Below, in pieces: positions 1-9,081 of a DNA stretch of 26,021 bases (its first letter is position 1; every line of letters begins with the position of its first letter). The notes under the pieces were generated by a model. The model did not search any database. It was given only the letters and a program-made list of their open reading frames with translations, and was not told where the DNA came from. The DNA lies in assembly GCF_000315625.1 (NCBI RefSeq), contig NW_005434472.1, forward strand, positions 40,895-66,915. The letters are read 5' to 3'. Both the position numbers and the translations under genes were made by a program. The stretch comes from Guillardia theta CCMP2712 (taxonomy: Eukaryota; Cryptophyceae; Pyrenomonadales; Geminigeraceae).

Positions 1-75
1 GGAGGGAGGGAGAGGGAGAGGGAGAGGGAGGGAGAGGGAGAGGGAGAGGGAGAGGGAGAGGGAGAGGGAGAGGAG
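1..75. repeat. Purine hexamer repeat (GGGAGA)n
   Basis: The window opens in a tract of GGGAGA and GGAGGGA units running to about base 75. It is simple-sequence DNA with strong strand asymmetry. It lies upstream of the hydrolase gene; bases 76-309 show nothing further that I can support beyond possible 5' leader. Confidence 0.9.
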
Positions 76-309
76 GGAGAGAGTGGGCTGGAGTGACAAA
101 GGGGACAGGATGAGGACAAGTTCGGGTGTTGGTGGCATTGTCATGGCATACAATTCGTTGACGATGAGGTGAAGAGAGGGGGTGATAAGGTGTTGACAAC
201 GATTTGCTCAGGACAACAGCGAAAGGTCAGGAGAGAAACGCCCTGTGGTTGGAAGCGTGAATGCAGTGGGAAAGTCCCCGCGAGGAGCAACTATAGAGCT
301 TATAAGAAC

Positions 310-2097
310 ATGGAAGGACCCAAGAGCAACTTGCTGCAGCATCGCAAGGGAGTTGCCGTTGCTGCTGATGGCTGCAGGCTGGCCTACGAGACCTCTGGCG
401 ATCCTCAATCCAAGGACAAGGTAGAACACACCTCCGTCCCTTCTCCTGCTCCTTCTCCTGCTCCTTCTCCTCGTCCTCCTCCTCTTGCTCGTGCTCGTGC
501 TGCTCCTGCTCCTGCATGACAGTGAGCAAGGTGCTGCTGGTGATGGGCTTCAGCTGCTGCCACTCGTACTGGGATCCGCAAAAGGAAGTGCTGTGTGGTG
601 GAGGAGAAGCGGAGGAAGGAGGAGGACTCGAGATATGCTGGTTCGACAACCGCGGGGTAGGGAGCAGCGACATTCCCTTTGGGAGATACTCGACCAGGCA
701 GCTCGCTGCCGACTGCATCAGCCTCATGCAGGCGCTGCGCTGGATCGACTCTCCTCCCCCTCCTCCGTCAGGGAGGAGCAAGGGCCTGAGGAGGAGGCAA
801 CTCCACGTGAGCCGACTTGTGCGTCCTGCTCTCTCTGACGTGACCCCCGCCAGACGAGCAACAGGCTGCACCTGGTGGGATGGAGCCTGGGCGGAATGAT
901 CGTGCAAGAGCTGGTCCTCCTCCTCCTCGACGAGGGCATCCAGCCAGCGTCGATGCTGTTGGCCTGCACGCACAGCGGCGGTTGGAGGATCCTTCCTCCT
1001 CTGGGCTCTTTCCTCGACATCCTCCGAGTCGCCACGTCGACCAACCCGTCGAGGAGGATCAGGACCGTCCTGCCGCTGCACTACACGACCGACTTCTTGA
1101 AGAGCGGAGGGCTGGGCGGCATGGCGTCTGAGGAGAGGATGAACGGGTAGCGGTGGGGAAGGGGCAGGGGCGATGGCGACTGACGGGCTGGGCAGGGAGG
1201 TGCTGCATGAAGACTACAAGAGTCGCGCTCCCTTCCGTGACTTCTCCCTCGCCCGGCAGCTCCCGGGCATCATCGGGCACCTCCTCGCTACCGTCACGCA
1301 TCATGTGAGCAGGCGGAGGCTACGGAGGATCGGGCAGAACCTGGAGGGTCGATGCATCGTGGTGGCAGCGGGGAGGTAGTGTCGCCTGCTGCGCTAGGCA
1401 CCGTCTGAGGGGTTGCAGGGACCGACTGATCCCGTCGAAGCACTCGCATCAACTCGCGGACTTCTTGGGGGAGGAGACGAAATTTGTGAGAGGAGGAGGG
1501 GAAGGAGATGGTGCAAGGGAGGGGGAGAGGAGGAGGGAAAGGGGGAGAGGAGGAGGGAAAAGGGGGAGGAATTCCTGACCTTCAACATGCAGTTCGAGTT
1601 CGAGGCCAACGGGCACATGATCAATGTTGAGATGAAGAGGTTGAAAGTTGAAGGCAGCACCAGAAGCCGTCTGACCCTTCCTTCCCTCTCCCCCTCCCCC
1701 TCCCCCTCCTTCCCGATTGTTCCTACTCGTCCTCTGCTTTCCCCGCTGTCGTTGCTCTCGCAGTGTCTTCAATCGCATCCTCTGGCATCATGTCATGGAG
1801 GCGAGCAAGGGCAAGCGAAACCCGGAAGTTTGGTCAGAGCTTGCGGAGCATGAGGGGAGCAGGTGGGCCTTGACTCTTGTGATCCCCCTCCAACCCGCCT
1901 GTCCTCCTCCCTCCACTTGCCCTTCTCCTCCTGGTTAACGACCGGCAGGTCTAGGAGGAGGGCTAGCGGCCCATGGGATCGCCTCCTGCATGCCCTGCAG
2001 TAACTAGCTGCTTCCTTTTCCTGGGCTGACCTGACGCGTGCACCTCAGCGTCTTGCTGGGTTGGAACGTCAAGATGTTCATCGTCTTTCCTGTGAGC

Positions 2098-2134
<37 letters not shown>

Positions 2135-2607
2135 ACAGATCTCCTCTAGTTCGCCTTTTTCATCAGCCTCATCGCCCTCCTCTGGAAGAATCTCTTCCTC
2201 AAGCCCTGCGTGAGCCTTTCTCCCTCACTATCCCTCTCTCTCTCTCTCTCTCCCTCCCTCCTCCTCCTCCTCCCGCTCATTCTCGCCATCAGACAATCCT
2301 CTTCGGCAAACATATCACGAGCATCAGCATCTCCCAGGTCCGTGGAAACCTCCTCCTTCCACCCTACTGCTCCTCCAGTTCCTCTTCAGCCCCTGCATGC
2401 CTCTTCCTGCCGGCCCCTCCTCCTCCTCCCCCCTCTTCCCGCCATAATTCGTTTGTCAACTCCTTCCCTGCCTTGCCTTCCCACACATCCCCCTTCCATG
2501 CCTTTCGCGCACTTAACGAGGGAGAGCAGATGAGGAGGGGGATTTTCTCTTGGGTCTCTTCCATGGTTTCACGCGAGCAGGTCAGGCGGCGGACTCATGA
2601 GCTGTAA
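310..2607 (+). CDS. Alpha/beta hydrolase with C-terminal membrane segment (spliced, 11 exons)
   Basis: A serine hydrolase of the alpha/beta-hydrolase fold; the substrate cannot be read from sequence. Proposed exons are 310-420, 531-806, 854-1146, 1196-1375, 1419-1485, 1593-1639, 1764-1862, 2049-2091, 2150-2209, 2293-2337 and 2521-2607. Together they give an open frame of 435 residues with all phases consistent. Seen in order: the beta3 strand VLLVMGF, the oxyanion/turn motif DNRGVGSSD, the nucleophile elbow GWSLGG (Ser), the acid in GRDRLIPSKH (Asp) and the catalytic His in ANGHMINVE. The tail then has a hydrophobic helix (MFIVFP joined to FAFFISLIALLW), so the enzyme is probably anchored in a membrane by its C-terminus. 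The ATG at 310 is chosen because the hydrolase fold begins just after it; an in-frame ATG at 169 is possible. Intron 8 contains an (GCT)n tract, and introns 5 and 6 are purine- or pyrimidine-rich. The last two exon joins are the least certain. It converges on the calpain gene. Confidence 0.82.
2099..2133 (+). repeat. (GCT)n microsatellite inside a hydrolase intron
   Basis: About eleven uninterrupted GCT triplets lie between the donor GTGAGC at 2092 and the acceptor ending at 2149. In an exon this would encode poly-Ala or poly-Leu, but the reading frame of the flanking membrane helix is preserved only if it is spliced out. Confidence 0.85.
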
Positions 2608-2757
2608 ACTAGAACTTGTAAAGTAGGACCGTGACCTCTTCCCTCTACCTTCCAGCCTCCTCAACCTCGTCACCCTCACTGTTGCTCCCGGAGCGACGGC
2701 AGACATTCCTGTCTGAATACCGCAAGCTCTCGCTCGCCTCGTGTCGATAACTCCTCC

Positions 2758-2793
<36 letters not shown>

Positions 2794-2821
2794 CCCCAGT
2801 GCGCAGACTTCACCTCCCGGT
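2608..2821. other. Convergent intergenic spacer with CTCGTG hexamer repeat
   Basis: Spacer between the stop codons of the hydrolase (+) and the calpain gene (-). It includes a run of six GCTCGT hexamers at about 2758-2792. Both 3' UTRs must fit here; no recognisable poly(A) signal was seen. Confidence 0.7.
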
Positions 2822-5800
2822 CTAGGGAGACCCGCAGCAACCGGGGCACAGGGGGCCCTCAGGGGTATCGAAGTAGCTGCCGGAGATCTCGAAGTGGCAC
2901 TGCTTGCAGACCTTGGGAGGGTTGAGGGCCTGGTAGCAGTCGATGCAGCAGGCGCCCTGCCCCTCGTAGTCGGGGATGTACTTGTTGCCGACGGGCCTCT
3001 GGCAGCTGAAGCAGATCTTGGAGGGGAGCTTCTGATAGCAGTCAAGGCAGCAGGGGCCCTGGTTGTCGACGTCAGGGTAGTACTGCCCTTGCACTCGCTG
3101 CCCGCACGCGAAGCAGCAGGTCGGCGGGTTGGCGATCTCATGGCAGTTGGGGCATCTCGGCCCATCGTCGCCCATGTAGTAGGAGGAGAGGTCAGCCCGG
3201 CAGTCGATGCAGCAGAAGGCAGTGAAGCCCTTGTCCGCCATCAGCTCCGCCTCCTCGGCCAACACGGGATCCGTCGGAACGGGGCTCAGCTGAGCTCCAG
3301 GGGCGCTGACCGTGATCCAGAAGGGGCTCTGGACGCCGTTGGTCCAGCAGGAAGCCACCAGGTGATACTCCTTGCCTGCCTCCACTAGGAACCTGCCGCT
3401 CCCATGCCTCAGACTGCAGGTGAGGACCTGTCGAGCGTCCGGGCCCGTCTGCTGGGAAGACAGCTCGATGATGGAGAGGGTGCAGAGGTTCTTGTGCGAG
3501 GCGGTTTGGTTGGGGCGGAAGAGAGGCCTGGAGTCGGGGAGGTAGAGGGAGAAGATCGCCTCACAGTCCTCCTGCACCCTCAACGACACGCGAGGGTTGA
3601 AGGCGAAGGTCCGGCACTTGGGCGGCCCTCCTGCGGTCTTGCCAGCGATCCAGTGAGAAGCAAAACCTACCACGTGGCACTTGCTGGCGTTGGACATCTT
3701 TGACAGGGTGACAGGGTCGCAGATGTCAATCTCCGAGTACCAGGCAACGAAGTCCTCCCAGCACATCCAGAAGGACCCGTCCTCCTCGTCCTCGTGGTCC
3801 AGCTGGGACTTGAGCTCGGGGGTCCAGAGCTCTGACTTGTCGGAGTATCTTCCGTTCCATTCGAACTCTCCCCAGGGGTTTCTGATCTGCACAAACCTCC
3901 CAGCTGCTACTTCAGCCATCTTCAGCACGCTGTACGCGTGGCCGTCCACGAGCCCCATGCTCTGAGGGTTACCAGGCGCATCGGAGCGGACACTGCAAGA
4001 CAGGAAGCACGAGTTGTCCTTGCCGCTCTCGTCGGGGTAGAGCGCAGCGAAGGCGATAGACCAGGCCTGTGACCCATCAGATCTCAGAGAGTCAGCGGGA
4101 GGCTTGCGGGCCCTCACCTTGTCAGGCTCATCGAGAGAGATGGACTGTACAGTCCCTCCTGTGAGATAGTTGGTGGTGTCGGCTGGGGAAGACAAGCACC
4201 ACAGGTCACATGGAGGCTCTAGGTGCGGTGTCGATACTAGTTACCGGTCAAACCCCCCGCAGTCGCTTCATACGACAGATGAAGCTTAGCCCACGCCTTC
4301 TCGAACACTAGAGGCCAGAGCTCCTTGGTGTTCACCTCCTACACCCACAAGTCAAGATGCCAGGGCGAGTCGTTACACTTCCACCTGCCCAGAGTGATCC
4401 TTGAATCCGCAGAAGATGGGATACCAGAGCGAACCCCTGCGCACACAGGGAAACTGAAACCACGGGTCAGTCGCCGCCTCGACTTGCAGTCACGTTACCC
4501 GGTCGTCAATGAGGACAGTCACCCACTTGCCGTTGAGGAAGAACTTCACGCCAAACATCCCTTGGTCCATACCATCTTCTATGCACAGATCGTGAAGCAG
4601 GATGTCCGAGCTCCCGATGCTGCAGGCTGAGATGGCCGCGAGGTAGTAGCAGTTCCCAAGTCTCCCCTGCATCCTCCACCTTGACGACTGTTGATGGCCA
4701 GCACTGAGACATACCTGAGCAACATCGTCGGGGTCGATCCCTCCGCTCCAAACTTTGGGCTTCAGACTAGGATCTGATGGAGAGTGACTTTTCGTGGAAA
4801 CCGGCGCTGACATCATCAAACCTCCGATCTCATTTGGGCGCTTCCACTCGATCCCCTCTACTCCAGCAAGGAAAGCGTCCTATCGGGTGAAATCAGCAAG
4901 TGAGAAAACGGGTGGATCTCGTATGCCTGATCCTTGCGGAAAGTCTGCTGAACGCCTGTGTTCATCCCAGCGTAGGACGGGTCAGCATAAAGGGCGAACG
5001 CGTTGCTCGGAAAGGTCCTGTTTGTTCGTCGAAGTTAGACCCAACGTTCTTCGACAGACAGAACATGTCAGCAATCTCTCACGGATCCTCAAAGAGTTGT
5101 CCGGAGCCCTTCAAGATTTCTGAGAGCCGCTTCACAGAGCTCTGCAGAAATCAGAGTCATTCCTGTGGCCTCAAGCTGAGAATCGTCGAACCTCCCCCTG
5201 AAGGTCTCTGCTGACTTCGTATGGCTTCCAGGATTCTGCAAAAATCTCGTAGTATGGCTGCGAACGCACGTTAACTTAATCTTTCTTCCTTGCACTTCAC
5301 AACCTCAGTAGGATGCGACGTAGGGTCGGCCATCCTGTGCCTTTCGTAAAGCTCCTTGACGATGTTTGCAGCCTGTTGTTTGGAACTTCATTGATTCAGA
5401 AAGGCCAATATTTTCGTCACCTCCGCTCCATGCTTCGCAGCAAAACTGTTAAGGGCACTTTGCACGTCGTATCCTGAAGATTGTGGTTCAGAGAATCAAG
5501 GACAACTCATGTATTCGCCATTTCACCTTCCTTCTTGATCCAATGTGGACCAGTTTGGGGGACTTCCTCTGGCTCTGGTTGTAAGGTGATAAGGTCGTTG
5601 CTTTTCCATGGATTCCAGGCACTCACTGTATTCCCTTTCTTCTCTTTGCTCCTCCTTTTCTTGCTTCTCGTCCTCGTTGTTTTGCTCTTGGTCCTCAGCA
5701 ATGTCTTGAATGGTCTGGTGCGCATCAAAATTGGGCACTTGCTTCCAGAACATTCACCTCAGCCACCTCTTGAAGATCCTCAGCCACCTGCTCGCCGGAG

Positions 5801-6315
5801 AATTCCTCCACCTTCTTCTCGGCCTCCTCCAACAAGACATCAACGTCGGGCAAGTCCAGCTTCTCTTCAACAGCTTCTGCTCCCACCAGAAACGTCAAGG
5901 GGCTTCATCCTTGAGCCTGTCAGGAGGTACTCTGGATGTCCGAGAGGGATGGAGCAGCGATCGAGAGATTCACGTCCTGATTCACCACCGCCTCCTGCAT
6001 GCTGCGGGAGCAGTCATGGCGTGAATGGAGGGAGGAAACGTTCAATCCGACCTGCTCGTAGTGACCGGAGGGGTCGAGATCGGTGCCTCGCTGACTGTTT
6101 GCACGGCCCCCGCATCAACAGCTGCACCGGCAAATCAAGGCGAGGATCGTTCATACGTCAACTCCCATCACCTGCTGAGGGGGATCCCTCGTCCTCGCCC
6201 CCTCCGAAGCAAGAGAAGCAGCAGATGTCTTGGTCCTCATCAGTGGAGGCCTGCAAAGAGACATGTAGCTCAGGAATGACGCTTGCCCCACAGCCAAGCA
6301 AACTTGGATTACCAT
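2822..6315 (-). CDS. Calpain-type cysteine protease with C-terminal LIM-like zinc-ribbon repeats (about 16 exons)
   Basis: Calcium-type cysteine endopeptidase of the calpain family (C2). Exons (minus, 5' to 3'): a tiny first exon at 6315, then 6250-6172, 6121-6052, 6001-5931, 5876-5758, 5714-5627, 5473-5421, 5372-5304, 5257-5192, 5141-5083, 5017-4927, 4879-4715, 4666-4499, 4453-4385, 4338-4245 and 4182-2822. They total about 875 residues with matching phases. The N-terminal ~200 residues are acidic, with a Cys cluster (ICCFSCFGGG, about residues 9-18) that could be lipid-modified, and a Glu-rich coiled stretch. The protease core starts at SGQLFEDPTFPSN. The catalytic Cys is in QGRLGNCYYLAA (about residue 317), the His in GLVDGHAYSVLK (about 503) and the Asn in IRNPWGEFEW (about 523), so all three are present. 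A domain-III (C2-like) region follows, with its hallmark W-x-AGKTAGG-PP. The last ~130 residues carry four CxxC-x(15-18)-CxxC repeats. The first exon is uncertain (M or MVIQ). No penta-EF-hand domain is present, so this is a non-classical calpain. Confidence 0.92.
4880..4926 (-). other. Probable GC-AG intron in the calpain gene
   Basis: Between FRKDQ and DAFLAGVEG the frame changes and no GT donor lies at the needed place. A 47-nt interval starting CAG|GCATAC and ending GATAG restores the calpain frame in phase 0. Reading straight through gives an in-frame stop (LLE then TAG). Its length matches the neighbouring canonical introns. Confidence 0.6.
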
Positions 6316-7070
6316 CTGCACAAACACCGAGTCAGTGATCTTAGGCACGGAAAGAAACTACTCCTAGGAAACATCAAGCTTTGGGGAGGGTTGCTTCTGA
6401 ATTTTGATGAACAAATTATGCATTGCTCGATGTAATGTAGATTCTCAGCTCAAAAATCCTTCTCCGACTCTAGCATGATCTTCTCAAAAACCGAATTTTT
6501 TCACCTGGGCTCTCAGCACTCGTGAAAAACCTCGGCTTGCCTTCTCAGTCTCCCAACTTGATTAGTATGCTTCATCTTTTGCCTTCTCGTCTTCCATGGT
6601 TCCCTCTTTACTGTTCCCCTGACCTCTACTCTTCTTCCCTATCTCAATTTCTCCCCTCCTCCGCCTCCTGTCCTCCTCTCTTCCTCCTCTCTTCATCTCC
6701 CCGGCTCCATCCTCCCTCCCTCTCCTCCCGGAGTGTTCATCGCCGCCTCGTGATCCCTGCTGAGGACTGCATGAGTCGCAGGTGTCACTGGGTCAAATTC
6801 AAAATCGGAAAGGTGGGGTGGCGAGAAATAGTAGGTGGGGTGAGTCTAGTAGGGGGTCATTTATAAGCTCTGATCAGTATATATGGAGGTAGGGGTACTG
6901 AAAGTTTGGTTGTGGGGTGGGTCCCCAAGAACTCCGTTCGGACCGCACCGTCGGACGTGGCGGGGGTAGTTACTGGTTTCCTGATTTTCCTCGTACTGAT
7001 TTTAACTTAACTTTGAGTAAAGGGTTTCCCGATGACTCATATAAATAACGTACCGAACTTGATCTGGTCA
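6316..7070. other. Divergent spacer, pyrimidine-rich tract and G-rich motifs
   Basis: Upstream region of the calpain gene. It holds AT-rich sequence to about 6590, a pyrimidine-rich tract at about 6590-6730, then G-rich DNA with GTAGGGGGTC at 6849-6858 and GGGGTGGGTC at 6914-6923. Both 10-mers recur exactly near 18.4-18.6 kb. A TATATA run lies near 6878. I see no gene here; open frames lack coding character. Confidence 0.6.
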
Positions 7071-7460
7071 CCGGGTCAGAGCGGCCGGGCCGCTCGGCCC
7101 TGCCCGGCTGGCGGCCAGTGACTCACTGAGTCAGTGACCCGGCCCTGCCCGGCTGGGCCAGTGATCGGACCCGGTGACCCGGCCGGGCATCGCCGGACCG
7201 TCGGACCGCCGGCCGCCCGGGGGGCTGATCTACTTGGTCTTTACACTGGCACGGTCAGTGCCAAAATTGTCCGACCCTCGTGTGATTAGTAACGTAAGCC
7301 AGCCTCAGGTCCGAGATGATCCGGGCCTCACCGTCCGTCACGCCGAGCCTGCTGCTGCCAGCGAGCGACCGTCCGACGCTCAGCACTGGCAGCAGCGCCG
7401 CGGCCCCCGGCGGCCCGGCGGCCGGCGCCGCCGGGCCGCGGGGTCCGTGGCACTGGCCGG
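7070..7460. repeat. GC-rich island with duplicated CCGGCCCTGCCCGGCTGG block
   Basis: A sharply bounded GC-rich island. The block CGGCCCTGCCCGGCTGG followed by a GGCCAGTGA tail occurs at 7095 and again at 7140, a 45-bp tandem period. Between the two lies an inverted repeat, TGACTCA-C-TGAGTCA (7119-7133), each arm matching the bZIP AP-1/GCN4 core. GTCACT/AGTGAC words recur throughout. A similar island lies at 23800-24150. It is probably a dispersed repeat or mobile-element remnant rather than a gene. Confidence 0.6.
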
Positions 7461-7540
7461 GCCGGGCCATCACCTTGAATTCTGAGCAGGTGCTGTATGA
7501 GGGCACAGTGTCTGCCTGCGTGCGCCATGGGGTTGCGTGA

Positions 7541-7700
7541 CAAAGCTAGGGGAAGGGGGGGCGGGAGAGGAGGAGGAGAGAGGATAGGATGGGAGAGCAG
7601 AGTAGAGGATGTGGGTCCCAAGAGGACGGACAGGCAAGCGGGAAGGAGAGGAGGGGAGAAGGAAGTGTGGAGGACGGAGGAAAGAAGCGAATGAAAGGAA
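7541..7700 (+). repeat. Purine-rich low-complexity tract
   Basis: GGGAGAGGAGG-type purine run directly upstream of the SDR gene; possibly part of its promoter or 5' leader. No coding content is supported. Confidence 0.6.
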
Positions 7701-7809
7701 GGGAGGGATCGAGAAGTTAATCGCGGAAGGAAAGAACAACCTTCAGCACCCAATGCTTTGCTCTCTTCAGATCTATCCATCCACCTGAAGTTTCCACACA
7801 GGATTCAAC

Positions 7810-9073
7810 ATGCCAGCGAACTCGGCGAATTATGCTCCTACCAACACTCCTCTGCAACAGGCAGCGGCTGAGCGATCACACCCTGAAGTCCCCAAGGTTG
7901 CGTCGTGACCGGAGGGACGGGCTTCGTGGGCCAGCGGCTGGTGGAGATGCTGATAGAGCGAGGAGCCGAACGTGTCGTATCCTTCGACATCGTCCCGGCC
8001 CCATCCGAGGCCTGGAAGCATCCCAAGATCGAGTGGAGGGTCGGGGACATCTGCGACAAGGAGGCGGTGCTGGATGCTGTGAAGGGAGCGGACTGTGTCT
8101 GGCACAACGCAGCGGCCGTGGGGCCGTTCCACCCCAAGTGGCTGTACATGAAGGTGAACTATGAGGGGACGCTGAACGTGATAGAGGCGTGCAAGCAGGC
8201 CGGAGTGAAGAAGGTAGTTATGTCATCGTCCCCATCGACGAGGTTCACGGGAGTGGACGTGGATGGGTTGACGGAGGCCCAGCTCCCTCCGCTCCCTCTC
8301 AAGCGCTACCTCCAGGGGTACGCGGAGACCAAGGCTATCGGCGAGCTCGCGATGAGGAACGCGTGCTGTGATGAGCTGATGACGATTGCGGTGGCTCCTC
8401 ATCAGGTTTATGGCCCCAGGGACAACCTGTTCCTGCCCAACTTGCTAGAGGCTGCAGGCAACAACAAGCTGCGGATCTTTGGCCCGGGGCACAACAAGAC
8501 TTGCTTCACGCACGTGGACAACTACTGTCACGCGCTGATCATCTCCGAAAGGACGCTGAAGAAGGGCTCCCCCACCCTCGGCAAGTTCTACATAGTCACC
8601 GACGGCCGCACCCAGCCCGAGGGGCAGCACCTGATCTTCTGGAAAGTTCTGGATGAGGCGGTGACGGGCATGGGCTTCACGTCCTTGTGGTCTAAGTGGC
8701 ATCTTCCCAAGTGGTTCCTCTTCTTGCTCGCGTACCTGTCCGAGTTCGTAGGGATGATTCTCAACCAGAAGTTCAAGCTCAACGTGTTCAACGTGCTGGT
8801 GCTCACCATGCACCGCTGGTTTGACATCAGTGCTGCCGAGAAGGACCTCTCGTACCAGCCGATCATCAGCTTCCGACAGGGATGGGACGAGACCATCTGG
8901 TGGTTCAAGCAGAACTGGCTCCCCAACTTCAAGCGGGAGAGCTCCTATACTGGAATCGCCACCAACACGCAGAAGAAGATCGACATTCAGTCAAGAAAGC
9001 ACCAAGGTGAGCGACAACCTCGCCTCCCATGAGCTCACTGGGCATGGCAGGCGAGAAGCCCCACAAGGCGTGA
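7810..9073 (+). CDS. 3beta-hydroxysteroid / sterol-4-alpha-carboxylate 3-dehydrogenase-like enzyme (extended SDR)
   Basis: NAD(P)-dependent extended short-chain dehydrogenase. The closest known role is oxidation of the 3-hydroxyl of sterol intermediates with loss of the 4-carboxylate at the ER (ERG26/NSDHL family); the exact substrate is inferred. Seen: the Rossmann motif VTGGTGFVG, the adenine-binding GDICD, the active-site serine stretch VVMSSSPS, the catalytic YAETK (Y-x3-K), the family motif HQVYGPRDN and FTHVDN, then a hydrophobic segment (WFLFLLAYLSEFVGMIL) for membrane association. The main exon runs to 9006; GTGAGC...GGCAG (9007-9050) is a 44-nt intron and the last exon ends EKPHKA-stop at 9073. 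The N-terminus MPANSANYAPTN (ATG 7810) is in a different frame from the Rossmann strand, with the switch at 7896-7899 and no GT donor available. This implies a one-base deletion, an assembly error or a different first exon. The protein is about 400 residues, normal for the family. Confidence 0.9.
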
Positions 9074-9081
9074 GGCGCCTG

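Noticed and set aside
2741-3388. Plus-strand frame of 215 codons over the zinc-ribbon tail
   Set aside because: Antisense of the Cys-rich calpain end, beginning in the CTCGTG repeat; no independent coding evidence.
5481-6338. Plus-strand frame of 285 codons over the calpain 5' exons
   Set aside because: Ser/Arg/Pro-rich antisense shadow; the minus strand gives phase-consistent exons leading to the calpain core.
7119-7133. TGACTCA-C-TGAGTCA as a functional bZIP operator
   Set aside because: The inverted repeat is real, but similar words occur all over the GC-rich island, so it may be a repeat-family feature; kept as an observation only.
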